Origin: an uncultured Flavobacteriaceae bacterium
GTDB taxonomy: Bacteria > Bacteroidota > Bacteroidia > Flavobacteriales > Flavobacteriaceae
NCBI GenBank assembly: GCA_947503005.1
Contig: CANNCA010000007.1
Span: 247,987 to 311,986 of the forward strand
DNA length: 64,000 nucleotides
Direction: 5' to 3'
Part shown: piece after piece, positions 36,811 through 45,828 of the stretch
Position numbering within the stretch: the first letter of the stretch is position 1
How the letters are laid out: every line of letters begins with the position of its first letter
Notes under the pieces: model-generated
What the model was told of the DNA's origin: nothing
The model's input: only the letters and a program-made list of their open reading frames with translations
The model's database searches: none
Position numbers and translations under genes: made by a program

Positions 36811-37436
36811 TCTGAAATAGTTTTATGTTTTTTAGCAAAAAAAACGCCGTGAAAATAACAAAGTGGACCTAGCAGTATATAAATCATGCCGGGTAAGGCC
36901 CATTTAATAAGAAATTGTGATTTCGCAATTACAATTGACAATGCAGCAACAAAAACATAAATAGCAAAATGTCGGCTGTAAAATAATAAGTCGTGGTTTA
37001 ATTGGGTTTTCTTGGTTTTCAAATAAGCGCTGTAATACATGAAAGACAAACATAGAAATATGAGGAAGAAGCCTAGGCTATATAACTGGAACAAGGAGGA
37101 CACTTCATCAAATGAAAGTCTTTGAATACCTGTCATTGAATTAATTAATGATTTCAATGGAAAGACGTAATAGAGCACAACAAAAAGCAAAATTGCGTTT
37201 AGTGCGATTATCCAACCATCCATATATTTGGTTCTCCTGAAAAAATTGTAGTGCAACCACCATAAGCCCAGTAAAACAAAAAAGCTAACTCCAAAACCTA
37301 TAAACGCAAGCCAGTCGATTTTGATTACGGAATTACTTTCCTGCATGCCAACAGAGACTACAAGTAAGGTGGCCGCAAATGCGAAAACGGCATCGCTGAA
37401 GGCTTCGATTCTACTGCTGTTATGAGAATACTTCAT
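36807..37436 (-). CDS. TMEM175-family potassium channel-like protein (DUF1211)
   Basis: This 209-residue protein has six membrane helices. The first carries the TMEM175 signature RIEAFSDAVFAFAATLLVV, with the FSD motif that forms part of the pore helix. Bacterial members form potassium-permeable tetramers. It lies between the MFS transporter gene (30 bases away) and the M28 gene (4-base overlap) in the same leftward run. Confidence 0.88.
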   Translation of the reverse strand: MKYSHNSSRIEAFSDAVFAFAATLLVVSVGMQESNSVIKIDWLAFIGFGVSFFVLLGLWWLHYNFFRRTKYMDGWIIALNAILLFVVLYYVFPLKSLINSMTGIQRLSFDEVSSLFQLYSLGFFLIFLCLSFMYYSAYLKTKKTQLNHDLLFYSRHFAIYVFVAALSIVIAKSQFLIKWALPGMIYILLGPLCYFHGVFFAKKHKTISE

Positions 37437-37466
37437 CAGTTAGTTATAAGCTACAATGTATTAAAA

Positions 37467-38630
37467 TTAACTGAATTTTCTTCCAAGACTTATTAAGCCA
37501 AGAAGAGGCCCGACTGCCAATACCACGAAAAGTAGTTTTGTGTCCATAGTAATCGATAGGTATGATAATAATTGAATACTCACAATACTAATAGCAAAAC
37601 CAATGCAATTCACCAGGGTCAAACCTGTCCCTTTCAATTCGTTGGGTATAGCACTTGCCACCAAGCTCGAAAATTGAGGTGAGTCGGCAGTTACCGCCAT
37701 ACCCCAAAGACACCAGCCTAATAAAAATGCCGAGGGTGGTAATTGAAAAAGAAGTGGTGATAGGAGGCATAACAAGCCTGATATGGTTAGTGCGTTTTTT
37801 GCAACTTTATAACTTCCCATTTTTTGAGAAAGAATTCCTCCGATAAAACAAGAGAGACCACCCAAACCGATAATTATACCCGTCCATAAAGATACAGATA
37901 GTGTATTTGTGTTCAGAAGGTTAAGCGTTTGAATGGCTAGAGGTGTAAATGCCCAAAAAGCATACAGCTCCCACATATGACCGAAATAGCCAAAGGCCGC
38001 TTTCCGGAATCCTGAAATCTTAAAAAGTTTAGGCCCTGCCTTCAGTTGCAACTTTGTACTGCGTTTTCGAAAAGGACCGTTGGGTACAAGCAGCCAAATG
38101 AGCATACCACCTAAGATTGCTAAGAAAGAAGTAGTTTTAATAACCAAATCAGGAGTTGAGCCCCAGCTTGTTCCGCTAAATAGGTAAGGAAAAGCGGTGC
38201 CGAGTACCAAAGCACCTACCAAATAACCCAATGCGCGCCCCAAACCTTTTTCGTAGTAGTCCGCTGCGATTTTCATGCCTACCGGATAAATTCCAGCTAA
38301 GAAAAATCCGGTGCCAAATCGTGCCAAAAGTAAGGTCCATTTTGAAATTTCTTCTGAGAGCAGCGTTGTATTGCAAGCTGCCCCTAAAAGGGCACAGACA
38401 AAAAATACTTTGGAAGGTGAAAAACGGTCGGCAATCATTAGTAGGGCAAAAACCAAGGTGCCAATAATAAAACCCAATTGAACGGATGACAGTACAAATC
38501 CGATTATTTCAGGCCCCAAACCCGTTTTTAGGGTAAGTTCTTCAACGATAGCGTTCCCAGCGAACCATAGCGACGTACCGGCAAATTGAGAACTTATAAT
38601 AATGGGCAGAATATGCTTTTTTCGGTCCAA
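37467..38630 (-). CDS. Major facilitator superfamily transporter
   Basis: This 387-residue protein has about 12 membrane helices, with the MFS A-loop-like segment ADRFSPSKVFFVCALLGA between helices 2 and 3 and a two-half layout with a basic loop near residue 195. The substrate cannot be told from sequence; the family position recalls sugar or drug transporters of the CynX/NarK-like group. The start is 8 bases after the SnoaL gene stop. Confidence 0.85.
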   Translation of the reverse strand: MDRKKHILPIIISSQFAGTSLWFAGNAIVEELTLKTGLGPEIIGFVLSSVQLGFIIGTLVFALLMIADRFSPSKVFFVCALLGAACNTTLLSEEISKWTLLLARFGTGFFLAGIYPVGMKIAADYYEKGLGRALGYLVGALVLGTAFPYLFSGTSWGSTPDLVIKTTSFLAILGGMLIWLLVPNGPFRKRSTKLQLKAGPKLFKISGFRKAAFGYFGHMWELYAFWAFTPLAIQTLNLLNTNTLSVSLWTGIIIGLGGLSCFIGGILSQKMGSYKVAKNALTISGLLCLLSPLLFQLPPSAFLLGWCLWGMAVTADSPQFSSLVASAIPNELKGTGLTLVNCIGFAISIVSIQLLSYLSITMDTKLLFVVLAVGPLLGLISLGRKFS

Positions 38631-38638
38631 ACTAAATG

Positions 38639-40159
38639 TTAACGTAAAAAAGTGACCTTGGCAATTTTCCCATTTTTAACTTCATAAACCGCAACTGCAT
38701 TAAAGCTGTTTCCATTGGCAGTGATATTTTCCTCATCAATTACGATGTTACGGATTACGATTCTATTTTTTATCTCGCAATGCAAATCTGGTGTGGATTC
38801 AAAATAACCGGCATATCCTTTTCGCATTTCTTCTTGACCTTGAGAACTCTTTTCGGCAGGAAAATTATACATGGCTACATCTTCGGTATAGGTGTCTAGA
38901 AAAGCGTCAATATCTCGTGCATTGTAGGCATCCAGTTGTTTTTGTACAATGGTTTCCGGTTCGGGCGCTGAATTATTATCAAAAATAAATGTCATACTAT
39001 CGATAGCACCGTTGCTAACTTCGTAAAGTGCAACTTGCATTTGAACTTTTCCGTTACCCGTAACCTTCTCTTGGTCGATTACTTTATTGCCAATGGTTAT
39101 GCGGTTGACAATTTCAACTTCATATACTTTGTTCTCAGCGGATAAACTACTGTAATTTTTCCGCATCTTTTCATGACCGACATATAAAGTATCCGCACCA
39201 AAATTTCGAACTATGACATTTTCAGCATAACAGTTGACAAAGGCATCTAGGTCTCCAGCGTTATAGGAATCTACCTGTTTTTGTACGATTTTGCTTGGTG
39301 GTTCATCCGACACCAAAGCCAAATGTTTTCCATCGGGACTTACCGCCACGCGCGAAACGGAACTTATTTCTTTGTAGTCCGAAAGATTTATAACATCCGG
39401 ATTTTCCTTTGACCCTGGATTGAAATTGTAAATGAGATTGCCCGCGGGTACCAGAATAGTTCCGTTCGGTAACCAACAAATATCCTCGGAGCCTTTTGGT
39501 ATCGAACTAAGCACGTTGGTTGCTCCGCTTAGAGGATTCATTGATTTAATGAGCCAGGTGTCTTCCTCTTTTGATATATAACTTATCAAATCGGAGTTTG
39601 GAATTTTGTGTAGTGAACGCCCGACACTTTGTTGAACTGTATAATTGGTTTTATCTTTTAGAATGGATACTACCAAATCCATTCGGTTATCTACCAAAAT
39701 TGTATTTAGTAGAATGTCCTTCGAAAACCAGACGTGGTATCCAACTTTGGCATCTTTTCGCAAAAACTCAGATGTTTCCGAATCAATATCATAACGATAC
39801 AAGCGTTGCAATCCATCGGTATCCAATCGAATTGCAGAAATATCTTTGGAATCAGGGATTCTTAAAGGAGAATATTCATTGCCACCGTTGGTATTGGTCA
39901 ACCAAGAAATTTGACCTGAGGTGATATCATATTTGGCAATATCCGTTTGACCATTTCTAGTACTTGAAAATAGAATGGTGTTAGCATCATAAAAGGAAGG
40001 TTGATTGTCATAACCTTCGTTGTTAGAAATGTTTCGAGGATTTGAGATGACGGTTTTTCCATTATCCTCCGAAATATCAAAAAGATGTACATCGGTGTTG
40101 GGTTGTGCATATGATGCGATTGAAAGCAGGGCGAAGCAAAGTGAAAGTAGTTTTGTCAT
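38639..40159 (-). CDS. Secreted beta-propeller-like protein with tandem SnoaL/NTF2 domains
   Basis: This 506-residue protein starts with a signal peptide (about 1-19). Residues of about 22-287 show TolB/WD40-like blades (NQPSFYDANTILFSSTRNGQTDIAKYD; EYSPLRIPDSKDISAI; VAVSPDGKHLALVSD). Two related SnoaL/NTF2-like domains follow at about 291-395 and 404-506, each opening IVQKQ(V/L)D(S/A)YNA.D(L/I)DAF and carrying an EKMRKNY or EEMRKGY helix. The two copies clearly arose by duplication. I know no function for this combination. Confidence 0.8.
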   Translation of the reverse strand: MTKLLSLCFALLSIASYAQPNTDVHLFDISEDNGKTVISNPRNISNNEGYDNQPSFYDANTILFSSTRNGQTDIAKYDITSGQISWLTNTNGGNEYSPLRIPDSKDISAIRLDTDGLQRLYRYDIDSETSEFLRKDAKVGYHVWFSKDILLNTILVDNRMDLVVSILKDKTNYTVQQSVGRSLHKIPNSDLISYISKEEDTWLIKSMNPLSGATNVLSSIPKGSEDICWLPNGTILVPAGNLIYNFNPGSKENPDVINLSDYKEISSVSRVAVSPDGKHLALVSDEPPSKIVQKQVDSYNAGDLDAFVNCYAENVIVRNFGADTLYVGHEKMRKNYSSLSAENKVYEVEIVNRITIGNKVIDQEKVTGNGKVQMQVALYEVSNGAIDSMTFIFDNNSAPEPETIVQKQLDAYNARDIDAFLDTYTEDVAMYNFPAEKSSQGQEEMRKGYAGYFESTPDLHCEIKNRIVIRNIVIDEENITANGNSFNAVAVYEVKNGKIAKVTFLR

Positions 40160-40180
40160 AAGGCGAAAGTTGATTTCAAG

Positions 40181-42391
40181 TTAGGCTTTTACGAACGTTT
40201 TCAATAGTTCACGCACTTTTTGGGTGTTTTCTACAAAATATTTCGCTGCTGTTTTTTGTCTTCCAACTTTTACGGTAACGGTGCTTTCAGGAAGTTCTTG
40301 GAACATAAACTCATCGGTCCAATCGTCACCTATCGCGAAAACAAAATCATAGTCGTCCTCGCCCAGCATACGCATTGCAGCGCGGCCTTTGTTCACGTTG
40401 CTACTTTTGACCTCCATCACCTTATTTCCGTTGAGAACGCTGAGGTCGTCCGTACCGATCAAACTAGTCAGTACGGTTGAAAGTTCAGAAGCTCTTAGAT
40501 TCCCAAAATCTGGATCGGTCTTTCGGTAATGCCAAGCAAGGGAATAATTTTTTTCCTCAATAAAACTTCCTGGAGTACGGTCTACAAATGATTCTAAGAC
40601 AGGTCTAATCTTATCCATCCAATCGTTTTTGACGTTCTCCAGCAATTTGAACTCTTCACCATCCTTTGAAATCCATACGCCATGTTCTACGATCATATTA
40701 TAACCTTTGGGCAAAAACCAATTTGTAAAAGTATCTTTGTCGCGACCACTTATTAAGAATAGTTCAGTGCCTTGCTGCTTTTGAAGTACATCAAGCAATT
40801 CATAAAGCTCTTTATCTGGCCCAGCTTGTTGTGGATCGTTGTGGAAACCGGCAAGCGTACCATCATAATCTAAAAACAGCAGTCTTTTTTTTGCTGCAGA
40901 ATAATCTTTTAAGATGCTTTGTAAACGGTTATCGGTCATTCTACGGGAGACATGGGTAGCTTCAAGTTCTTTCTGACCCAATAATGAATTCATAAAACTA
41001 TTGGCCCATTTTTCTACATTGTAACGTTCTAATCGCGTTTGAAGCGATGCGTTCCGTGCTTGTTGCTCTTTTATCGGCATAGTAATCGCTTGATGAAGCG
41101 TGTCGGCGATTTGTTCAAAATTATTAGGGTTGATAAGCAGTGATTCATTCATTTCATTGGCGGAACCTGCCATTTCACTCAAAATTAAAACACCTGTTTG
41201 ATCGATTCTTGTTGCGACGTATTCTTTCGCCACCAAATTCATTCCATCGCGCAAAGGAGTCAACCACGCTATATCACTTGAAGTATATAAATCGATTAAG
41301 TTTTCAAAGGGCATAGAACGATAAAAATACCAAATAGGGGTCCAGCTTACTGTTGAGAATTCCCCATTGATGCGGCCCACCAACTCATCGATTTCTCGTT
41401 TTAGCAACTGGTATTGGGGGACATTGGATCGGGAAGGCACCGCTAAAATAATCAGGCGTACCTTTTCTTTATACTGTGGATATTTATTTAGAAAATATTC
41501 GAAAGCATTGAGTCGCTTGGCGATTCCCTTTGAGTAATCCAATCGATCTATGGACAAGAAAAACTTGTTTTCTGGATCTGATTTTTTGTGGGTATTCAAG
41601 CGTTGTTGAAGTTCCGACTGTTTTTCGGGGTTACGTTTTGAATGTTCCACAGCAGCATCGCGAAACTTTTTATAATCTATTCCCATGGGAAAGGAATCCA
41701 CTTTTATTACCCTGTTATCTTGATAAATATCATTGAAGCTGACCTCTAACCCTAAAAGACGTCGTACTGAGCTTAAAAAATGCCGCTCGTAATCATAAAT
41801 ATGGAATCCGATAAGGTCAGAGCCCAAAAGCCCTTCCAATACTTCTTTGCGCCAAGGCATGGTTCGAAATATCTCATAGGAAGGAAAGGGAATATGCAAA
41901 AAGAATCCGATGGAAATATTCGGTCGCTTTTCACGTACCATTTGCGGAACCAACATCAATTGATAATCATGTACCCATATGACATCATCGTCTTCGGCTT
42001 TGGCTAAAATAGCATCCGCGAATTTTTGGTTTACTGATTTATAGGTTTCCCAACTTGACAGTTCAAATTCGGAGTACTCCAAAAAATAATGAAAGAGCGG
42101 CCAAATGGTGCGGTTGCTAAAACCGAAATAGAATCCTTCTACTTCGTCTTTTGTCAAGGTTACTTTTGAAGACCCATGTTTGGCGAGGGCCTTGTCAATA
42201 TCAGCTTCTAGTTCCTTCGGAATATCCTCATCGGTCAAACCGCTCCACCCGATCCATAAACTATCACCTCCCGAATGCACAGATTTCATTCCTGTTGCCA
42301 ATCCTCCAACGCTGGGTACCGCAGTGATACTTCCGTTGCTAATTTGTAATTGAACAGGTAGTCTATTTGAGATTATGATAGTTTTGCCCAT
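40181..42391 (-). CDS. otsAB: Bifunctional trehalose-6-phosphate synthase/phosphatase
   Basis: The N-terminal GT20 domain (about 1-470) makes trehalose 6-phosphate from UDP-glucose and glucose 6-phosphate: IISNRLPVQL, GGLATGMKSVHS, WVHDYQLMLVP, HIPFPSYEIFRTMP and DGMNLVAKEYVA. A HAD-type phosphatase domain (about 490-736) with LFLDYDGTLAGF and GDDWTDEFMF then removes the phosphate. The ATG at 42391 matches the usual start (MGKTIIISNRLP); an ATG at 42424 would add 11 residues. It is divergent from the GH15 gene, 103 bases apart, and both probably serve trehalose turnover. Confidence 0.94.
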   Translation of the reverse strand: MGKTIIISNRLPVQLQISNGSITAVPSVGGLATGMKSVHSGGDSLWIGWSGLTDEDIPKELEADIDKALAKHGSSKVTLTKDEVEGFYFGFSNRTIWPLFHYFLEYSEFELSSWETYKSVNQKFADAILAKAEDDDVIWVHDYQLMLVPQMVREKRPNISIGFFLHIPFPSYEIFRTMPWRKEVLEGLLGSDLIGFHIYDYERHFLSSVRRLLGLEVSFNDIYQDNRVIKVDSFPMGIDYKKFRDAAVEHSKRNPEKQSELQQRLNTHKKSDPENKFFLSIDRLDYSKGIAKRLNAFEYFLNKYPQYKEKVRLIILAVPSRSNVPQYQLLKREIDELVGRINGEFSTVSWTPIWYFYRSMPFENLIDLYTSSDIAWLTPLRDGMNLVAKEYVATRIDQTGVLILSEMAGSANEMNESLLINPNNFEQIADTLHQAITMPIKEQQARNASLQTRLERYNVEKWANSFMNSLLGQKELEATHVSRRMTDNRLQSILKDYSAAKKRLLFLDYDGTLAGFHNDPQQAGPDKELYELLDVLQKQQGTELFLISGRDKDTFTNWFLPKGYNMIVEHGVWISKDGEEFKLLENVKNDWMDKIRPVLESFVDRTPGSFIEEKNYSLAWHYRKTDPDFGNLRASELSTVLTSLIGTDDLSVLNGNKVMEVKSSNVNKGRAAMRMLGEDDYDFVFAIGDDWTDEFMFQELPESTVTVKVGRQKTAAKYFVENTQKVRELLKTFVKA

Positions 42392-42494
42392 ATTTTGAAT
42401 CTTTTTACCGTCTTTTAAATTCATTGTCTTTAAATTTCGACAAATTGCACCGCAAAAGCAATTGTTTGCTTGAATGTATTAACATTTTTACGGA

Positions 42495-44297
42495 ATGGAT
42501 AATTTAGACTACGGAATAATAGGAAATTGCAGAAGTGCTGCATTGATATCGAAGACAGGAAATTTAGAATGGTGTTGTTTGCCAGAGTTCGATTCTTCTT
42601 CAGTGTTTGCCAAGTTACTTGACGATAAAATAGGGGGTAGTTTTGATATTATCGTTGCAGACAACTACAAGATAGAACAGCGTTATAAAAAGCACACGGC
42701 CGTATTGATCACTCATTTTTCAGATGGGGAGAATGCCTTTGAAATAAGAGACTTCATGCCGCGATATCGAAAAGAGGGTGGAGGTTACATCGCCCCTCCT
42801 GAAGTGGTACGTTTTATAAAACACCTCTCAGGAAAACCCAAGTTCAAGGTAAATTACGACCCTCGTTTGGAATACGGTAAAGGAAAAACCAACACCTACG
42901 TAAAAAAGAATTTTGTGGTAAGTCTGACCAAAGAAGAAAAGTTCGATACCTTTTTCCTCTATACCTCGTTCAACAAAAATGCCGTTGTTGAAGGGCGGGA
43001 AATCGAACTGGTAGACGACGGATACTTTTTGTTGGGCTACAATGAGAAAATCTTTAAACCTACCGTTCGCAAAGTGTACACCGAATTAGAACGCACAAAG
43101 GTGTATTGGTTGAACTGGAGCAGTAAAACGCCGACCTATAAAAAGTATAATTCACAAATTAGCCGAAGTGCTATAACCCTGAAAATGTTAAGTTATGATA
43201 AGACCGGCGCAGTTTTGGCGGCGGCTACAACCTCTTTGCCAGAAACTATCGGTGAGGTCCGTAATTGGGATTATCGTTTCTGTTGGATTCGTGATGCCTC
43301 AATGGTGATAAGGGTTATCGGACAATTGGGACATAAGAATGTTGCCCGAAGGTATTTGCAATTTATCGTGGATTTGATTCCTGATAAGGATGAAAAACTG
43401 CAAATCATGTATGGTATCAACCGTGAAAAAAAATTAACGGAAAAGACCTTGGATCATTTGAGTGGCTATAAAGGTTCAAAACCTGTACGTGTCGGTAATG
43501 CAGCATATAAACAAAAACAAAACGATATCTATGGAATTTTAATGGACGTGATTTACGAACAGTTGCATCAGTATTCCAACGATATCGAAAATGGGGAAGA
43601 GCTTTGGGGTATCACAAAAGGAATCGTTTGGATCGTTTCCAACCACTGGCAGGAAGCCGACAAAGGTATTTGGGAATTCAGAGCGGAAGACCGTCATTTT
43701 ACATTCTCAAAGGTATTGTGTTGGGTCGCGATTGATAGGGCTATAAAAGTGGCAAGAATATTACGTAAGACCAGAAAGCTTGAAAAGTGGATGCAGTTAG
43801 AACAAGAAATCAAGAAAGATATTCATGAAAATGCTTGGAATGAGGAAGTAAATGCCTTCACACAATCGTACGGCTCCAAGGATTTGGATGCTTCCGTACT
43901 TCTTATGGAGTCTTATGGATTCATTCATGCAAAAATGCCAAAATTTGTTAGTACCGTAAAGGCAATTGAAAAGGAACTAAGTAATGACGGGTTACTCTAT
44001 CGTTATAAAAATGAGGATGATTTTGGGTTACCTTCATCCTCTTTTACAATCTGTACTTTTTGGTTCATCAATAGCCTCTTTAAAATAGGGGAAGAAGAAA
44101 AAGCCATGAAGCATTTCGACAAACTTCTGAGTTATAGTAATCATTTAGGTTTATTTAGTGAAGATATTGATTTTAAGACAAAAAGATTGTTGGGAAACTT
44201 CCCTCAAGCGTATTCACATTTGGCCCTAATTGAGTGCGCAATCAACTTCTCGCATAAAGACACTGAAGATCAAGTTTTGGATGCGATACGGCAGTAA
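42495..44297 (+). CDS. Glycoside hydrolase family 15 protein (trehalase/glucoamylase-like)
   Basis: This 600-residue protein has the GH15 N-terminal super-sandwich (DYGIIGNCRSAALISKTGNLEWCCLPEFDSSSVFAKLLD) and the (alpha/alpha)6 barrel with RNWDYRFCWIRDASMVI, GIWEFRAEDRHFTFSKVLCWVAIDRAI and SSFTICTFWFINSLF. There is no signal peptide, so it is cytoplasmic. GH15 enzymes with this N terminus include bacterial trehalases, and the divergent trehalose synthase supports that reading, though glucoamylase or dextranase activity is possible. Confidence 0.9.
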   Translation: MDNLDYGIIGNCRSAALISKTGNLEWCCLPEFDSSSVFAKLLDDKIGGSFDIIVADNYKIEQRYKKHTAVLITHFSDGENAFEIRDFMPRYRKEGGGYIAPPEVVRFIKHLSGKPKFKVNYDPRLEYGKGKTNTYVKKNFVVSLTKEEKFDTFFLYTSFNKNAVVEGREIELVDDGYFLLGYNEKIFKPTVRKVYTELERTKVYWLNWSSKTPTYKKYNSQISRSAITLKMLSYDKTGAVLAAATTSLPETIGEVRNWDYRFCWIRDASMVIRVIGQLGHKNVARRYLQFIVDLIPDKDEKLQIMYGINREKKLTEKTLDHLSGYKGSKPVRVGNAAYKQKQNDIYGILMDVIYEQLHQYSNDIENGEELWGITKGIVWIVSNHWQEADKGIWEFRAEDRHFTFSKVLCWVAIDRAIKVARILRKTRKLEKWMQLEQEIKKDIHENAWNEEVNAFTQSYGSKDLDASVLLMESYGFIHAKMPKFVSTVKAIEKELSNDGLLYRYKNEDDFGLPSSSFTICTFWFINSLFKIGEEEKAMKHFDKLLSYSNHLGLFSEDIDFKTKRLLGNFPQAYSHLALIECAINFSHKDTEDQVLDAIRQ

Positions 44298-44304
44298 TAT
44301 TAGC

Positions 44305-45732
44305 TCACAGGGTAATTGCCAATTCCTTGATTTTTGTCAGCAAGGCGGTTAAATGTGCTTCGGTAGTAAACGGATTCATTATCGTTGTTCTTAAATAATG
44401 AATTCCACGCAGTGTGGTTTGAACAATGTAAAATTCACCATCTTCCAATAAGTGCCTGCGTATGTTCTTATTTAAGATATTGAGCTGTTCATCTGTCATA
44501 TCATTTTTTATAAAGCGAAAACAGACAATGTTAGAGATTGGAGTCACTGCCAATATAAAATCGGAATTGGCTTGAACCAGCTCGCCAAATAGATGACCTA
44601 AATCGTATAAGTTGGTTACGTATTGATTAAAAATTTCTTCGCCATAGACCTTCAACAAGGTATACCAATGTATGCTCATCATATTTTTGGTACATTCAAA
44701 CGTCTTTTTTCCAGAATTGTACCAATCTTCATGATCGGATTGTGTCAATAGGTAATCCGCTTTTTGGCTAAAAGTCGCAAGGGTATGGCGTCCATTTTTA
44801 AAGAGTAGGGCTGTGGTTATAGTGGGCATCATCATCATTTTGTGTCCATCTATGACAATGGAGTCGGCTCGTTCTATTCCTTCCACGGTAAAACGATATT
44901 TTGGTGAAAAAATCGCTGCCCCACCATGCGCCCCATCGACATGGAACCATATTTCGTGTTTTTCGGCAAATCTGCCAATCGCATCCAAATCATCATAAAT
45001 ACCGGTTGCTGTGGAAGGTGCACTTCCAACAATGGCGAATATCTTGACTCCTTTTTTTGAGGCTTCTTGAAATTTCTCTTCCAACAGCGAGGTGTCCATT
45101 TCAAAATTGTCGGTAGCAGGAATCTTGATAATGCCTTTTTCTCCCAATCCCATTATTTTTGCAGCTCTGTCTACGCAATAGTGGGCTTCTTCAGAAACCA
45201 TGACACCTAGATTGCTTACGTGACCCTCATACCAAATATCGTGTTCGACAATTGCTTTTCGCGCACTGAGCAGTGCCGTAAGGTTGGCCAGGGTACCTCC
45301 AGATGTCAAAAACCCCCTCGAATCAGTATCCCAGCCTACTTTTTTACATAGCCAATCGGTGATTACGCGTTCAATTGCGGAAGAGGACATGCCCATTTCA
45401 TAAACCGCCATTCCATTGTTCAACAAAGAACTGATCATGCCTGTAAGGGCCGTTATCGGGGCTGCGGGACTAACTTGATGTCCGATATATTTTGGATGGT
45501 GCACGTAGGTTGTGCGCTTTGTTATTTCAGAAAATAATCTTTCTTCGTCGCCGTTTTTCAGAAAGTCTTTCCAGAAACGCAATTCTTCATCCGGTTCGTT
45601 CCATTGAATCGCTTGAGCGGATTTTTCGTTCAACTTTTCATCCAAATGCTGCGTTAACAATTCGATAAGTTTGTGGCCTCTATTATTAAAGTCCTCCGGA
45701 GAATAGACGGCGCATAGAAGGTTATTATCCAT
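44305..45732 (-). CDS. Group II PLP-dependent amino acid decarboxylase
   Basis: This 475-residue protein has the fold-type I decarboxylase layout. It shows GFLTSGGTLANLTALLSARK, SEEAHYCVDRAAKIMGLG, the aspartate in WFHVDGAHGGAAIFSP, and the PLP-lysine in SIVIDGHKMMMMP (about residue 305). The substrate could be 2,4-diaminobutyrate, aromatic amino acids, glutamate or aspartate; nothing local decides. It is convergent with the GH15 gene, 7 bases apart, and a terminator lies behind its start. Confidence 0.88.
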   Translation of the reverse strand: MDNNLLCAVYSPEDFNNRGHKLIELLTQHLDEKLNEKSAQAIQWNEPDEELRFWKDFLKNGDEERLFSEITKRTTYVHHPKYIGHQVSPAAPITALTGMISSLLNNGMAVYEMGMSSSAIERVITDWLCKKVGWDTDSRGFLTSGGTLANLTALLSARKAIVEHDIWYEGHVSNLGVMVSEEAHYCVDRAAKIMGLGEKGIIKIPATDNFEMDTSLLEEKFQEASKKGVKIFAIVGSAPSTATGIYDDLDAIGRFAEKHEIWFHVDGAHGGAAIFSPKYRFTVEGIERADSIVIDGHKMMMMPTITTALLFKNGRHTLATFSQKADYLLTQSDHEDWYNSGKKTFECTKNMMSIHWYTLLKVYGEEIFNQYVTNLYDLGHLFGELVQANSDFILAVTPISNIVCFRFIKNDMTDEQLNILNKNIRRHLLEDGEFYIVQTTLRGIHYLRTTIMNPFTTEAHLTALLTKIKELAITL

Positions 45733-45773
45733 TCTTTAAAAGTATACTCTAACTAAAACTTTAGCAAATAAAA

Positions 45774-45798
45774 AACCGCCCACATTATGTGGACGGTT
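45774..45798 (-). terminator. Intrinsic terminator of the fad operon
   Basis: AACCG(C)CCACAT and ATGTGG(A)CGGTT pair nearly perfectly around a short centre. Read leftward, the stem is followed by TTTTTTATTTG. It lies 30 bases after the stop of the last fad gene (acyl-CoA dehydrogenase). Confidence 0.82.
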
Positions 45799-45828
45799 CT
45801 CCTTCTGTCTCAGAGGTTTCCATCTGAA

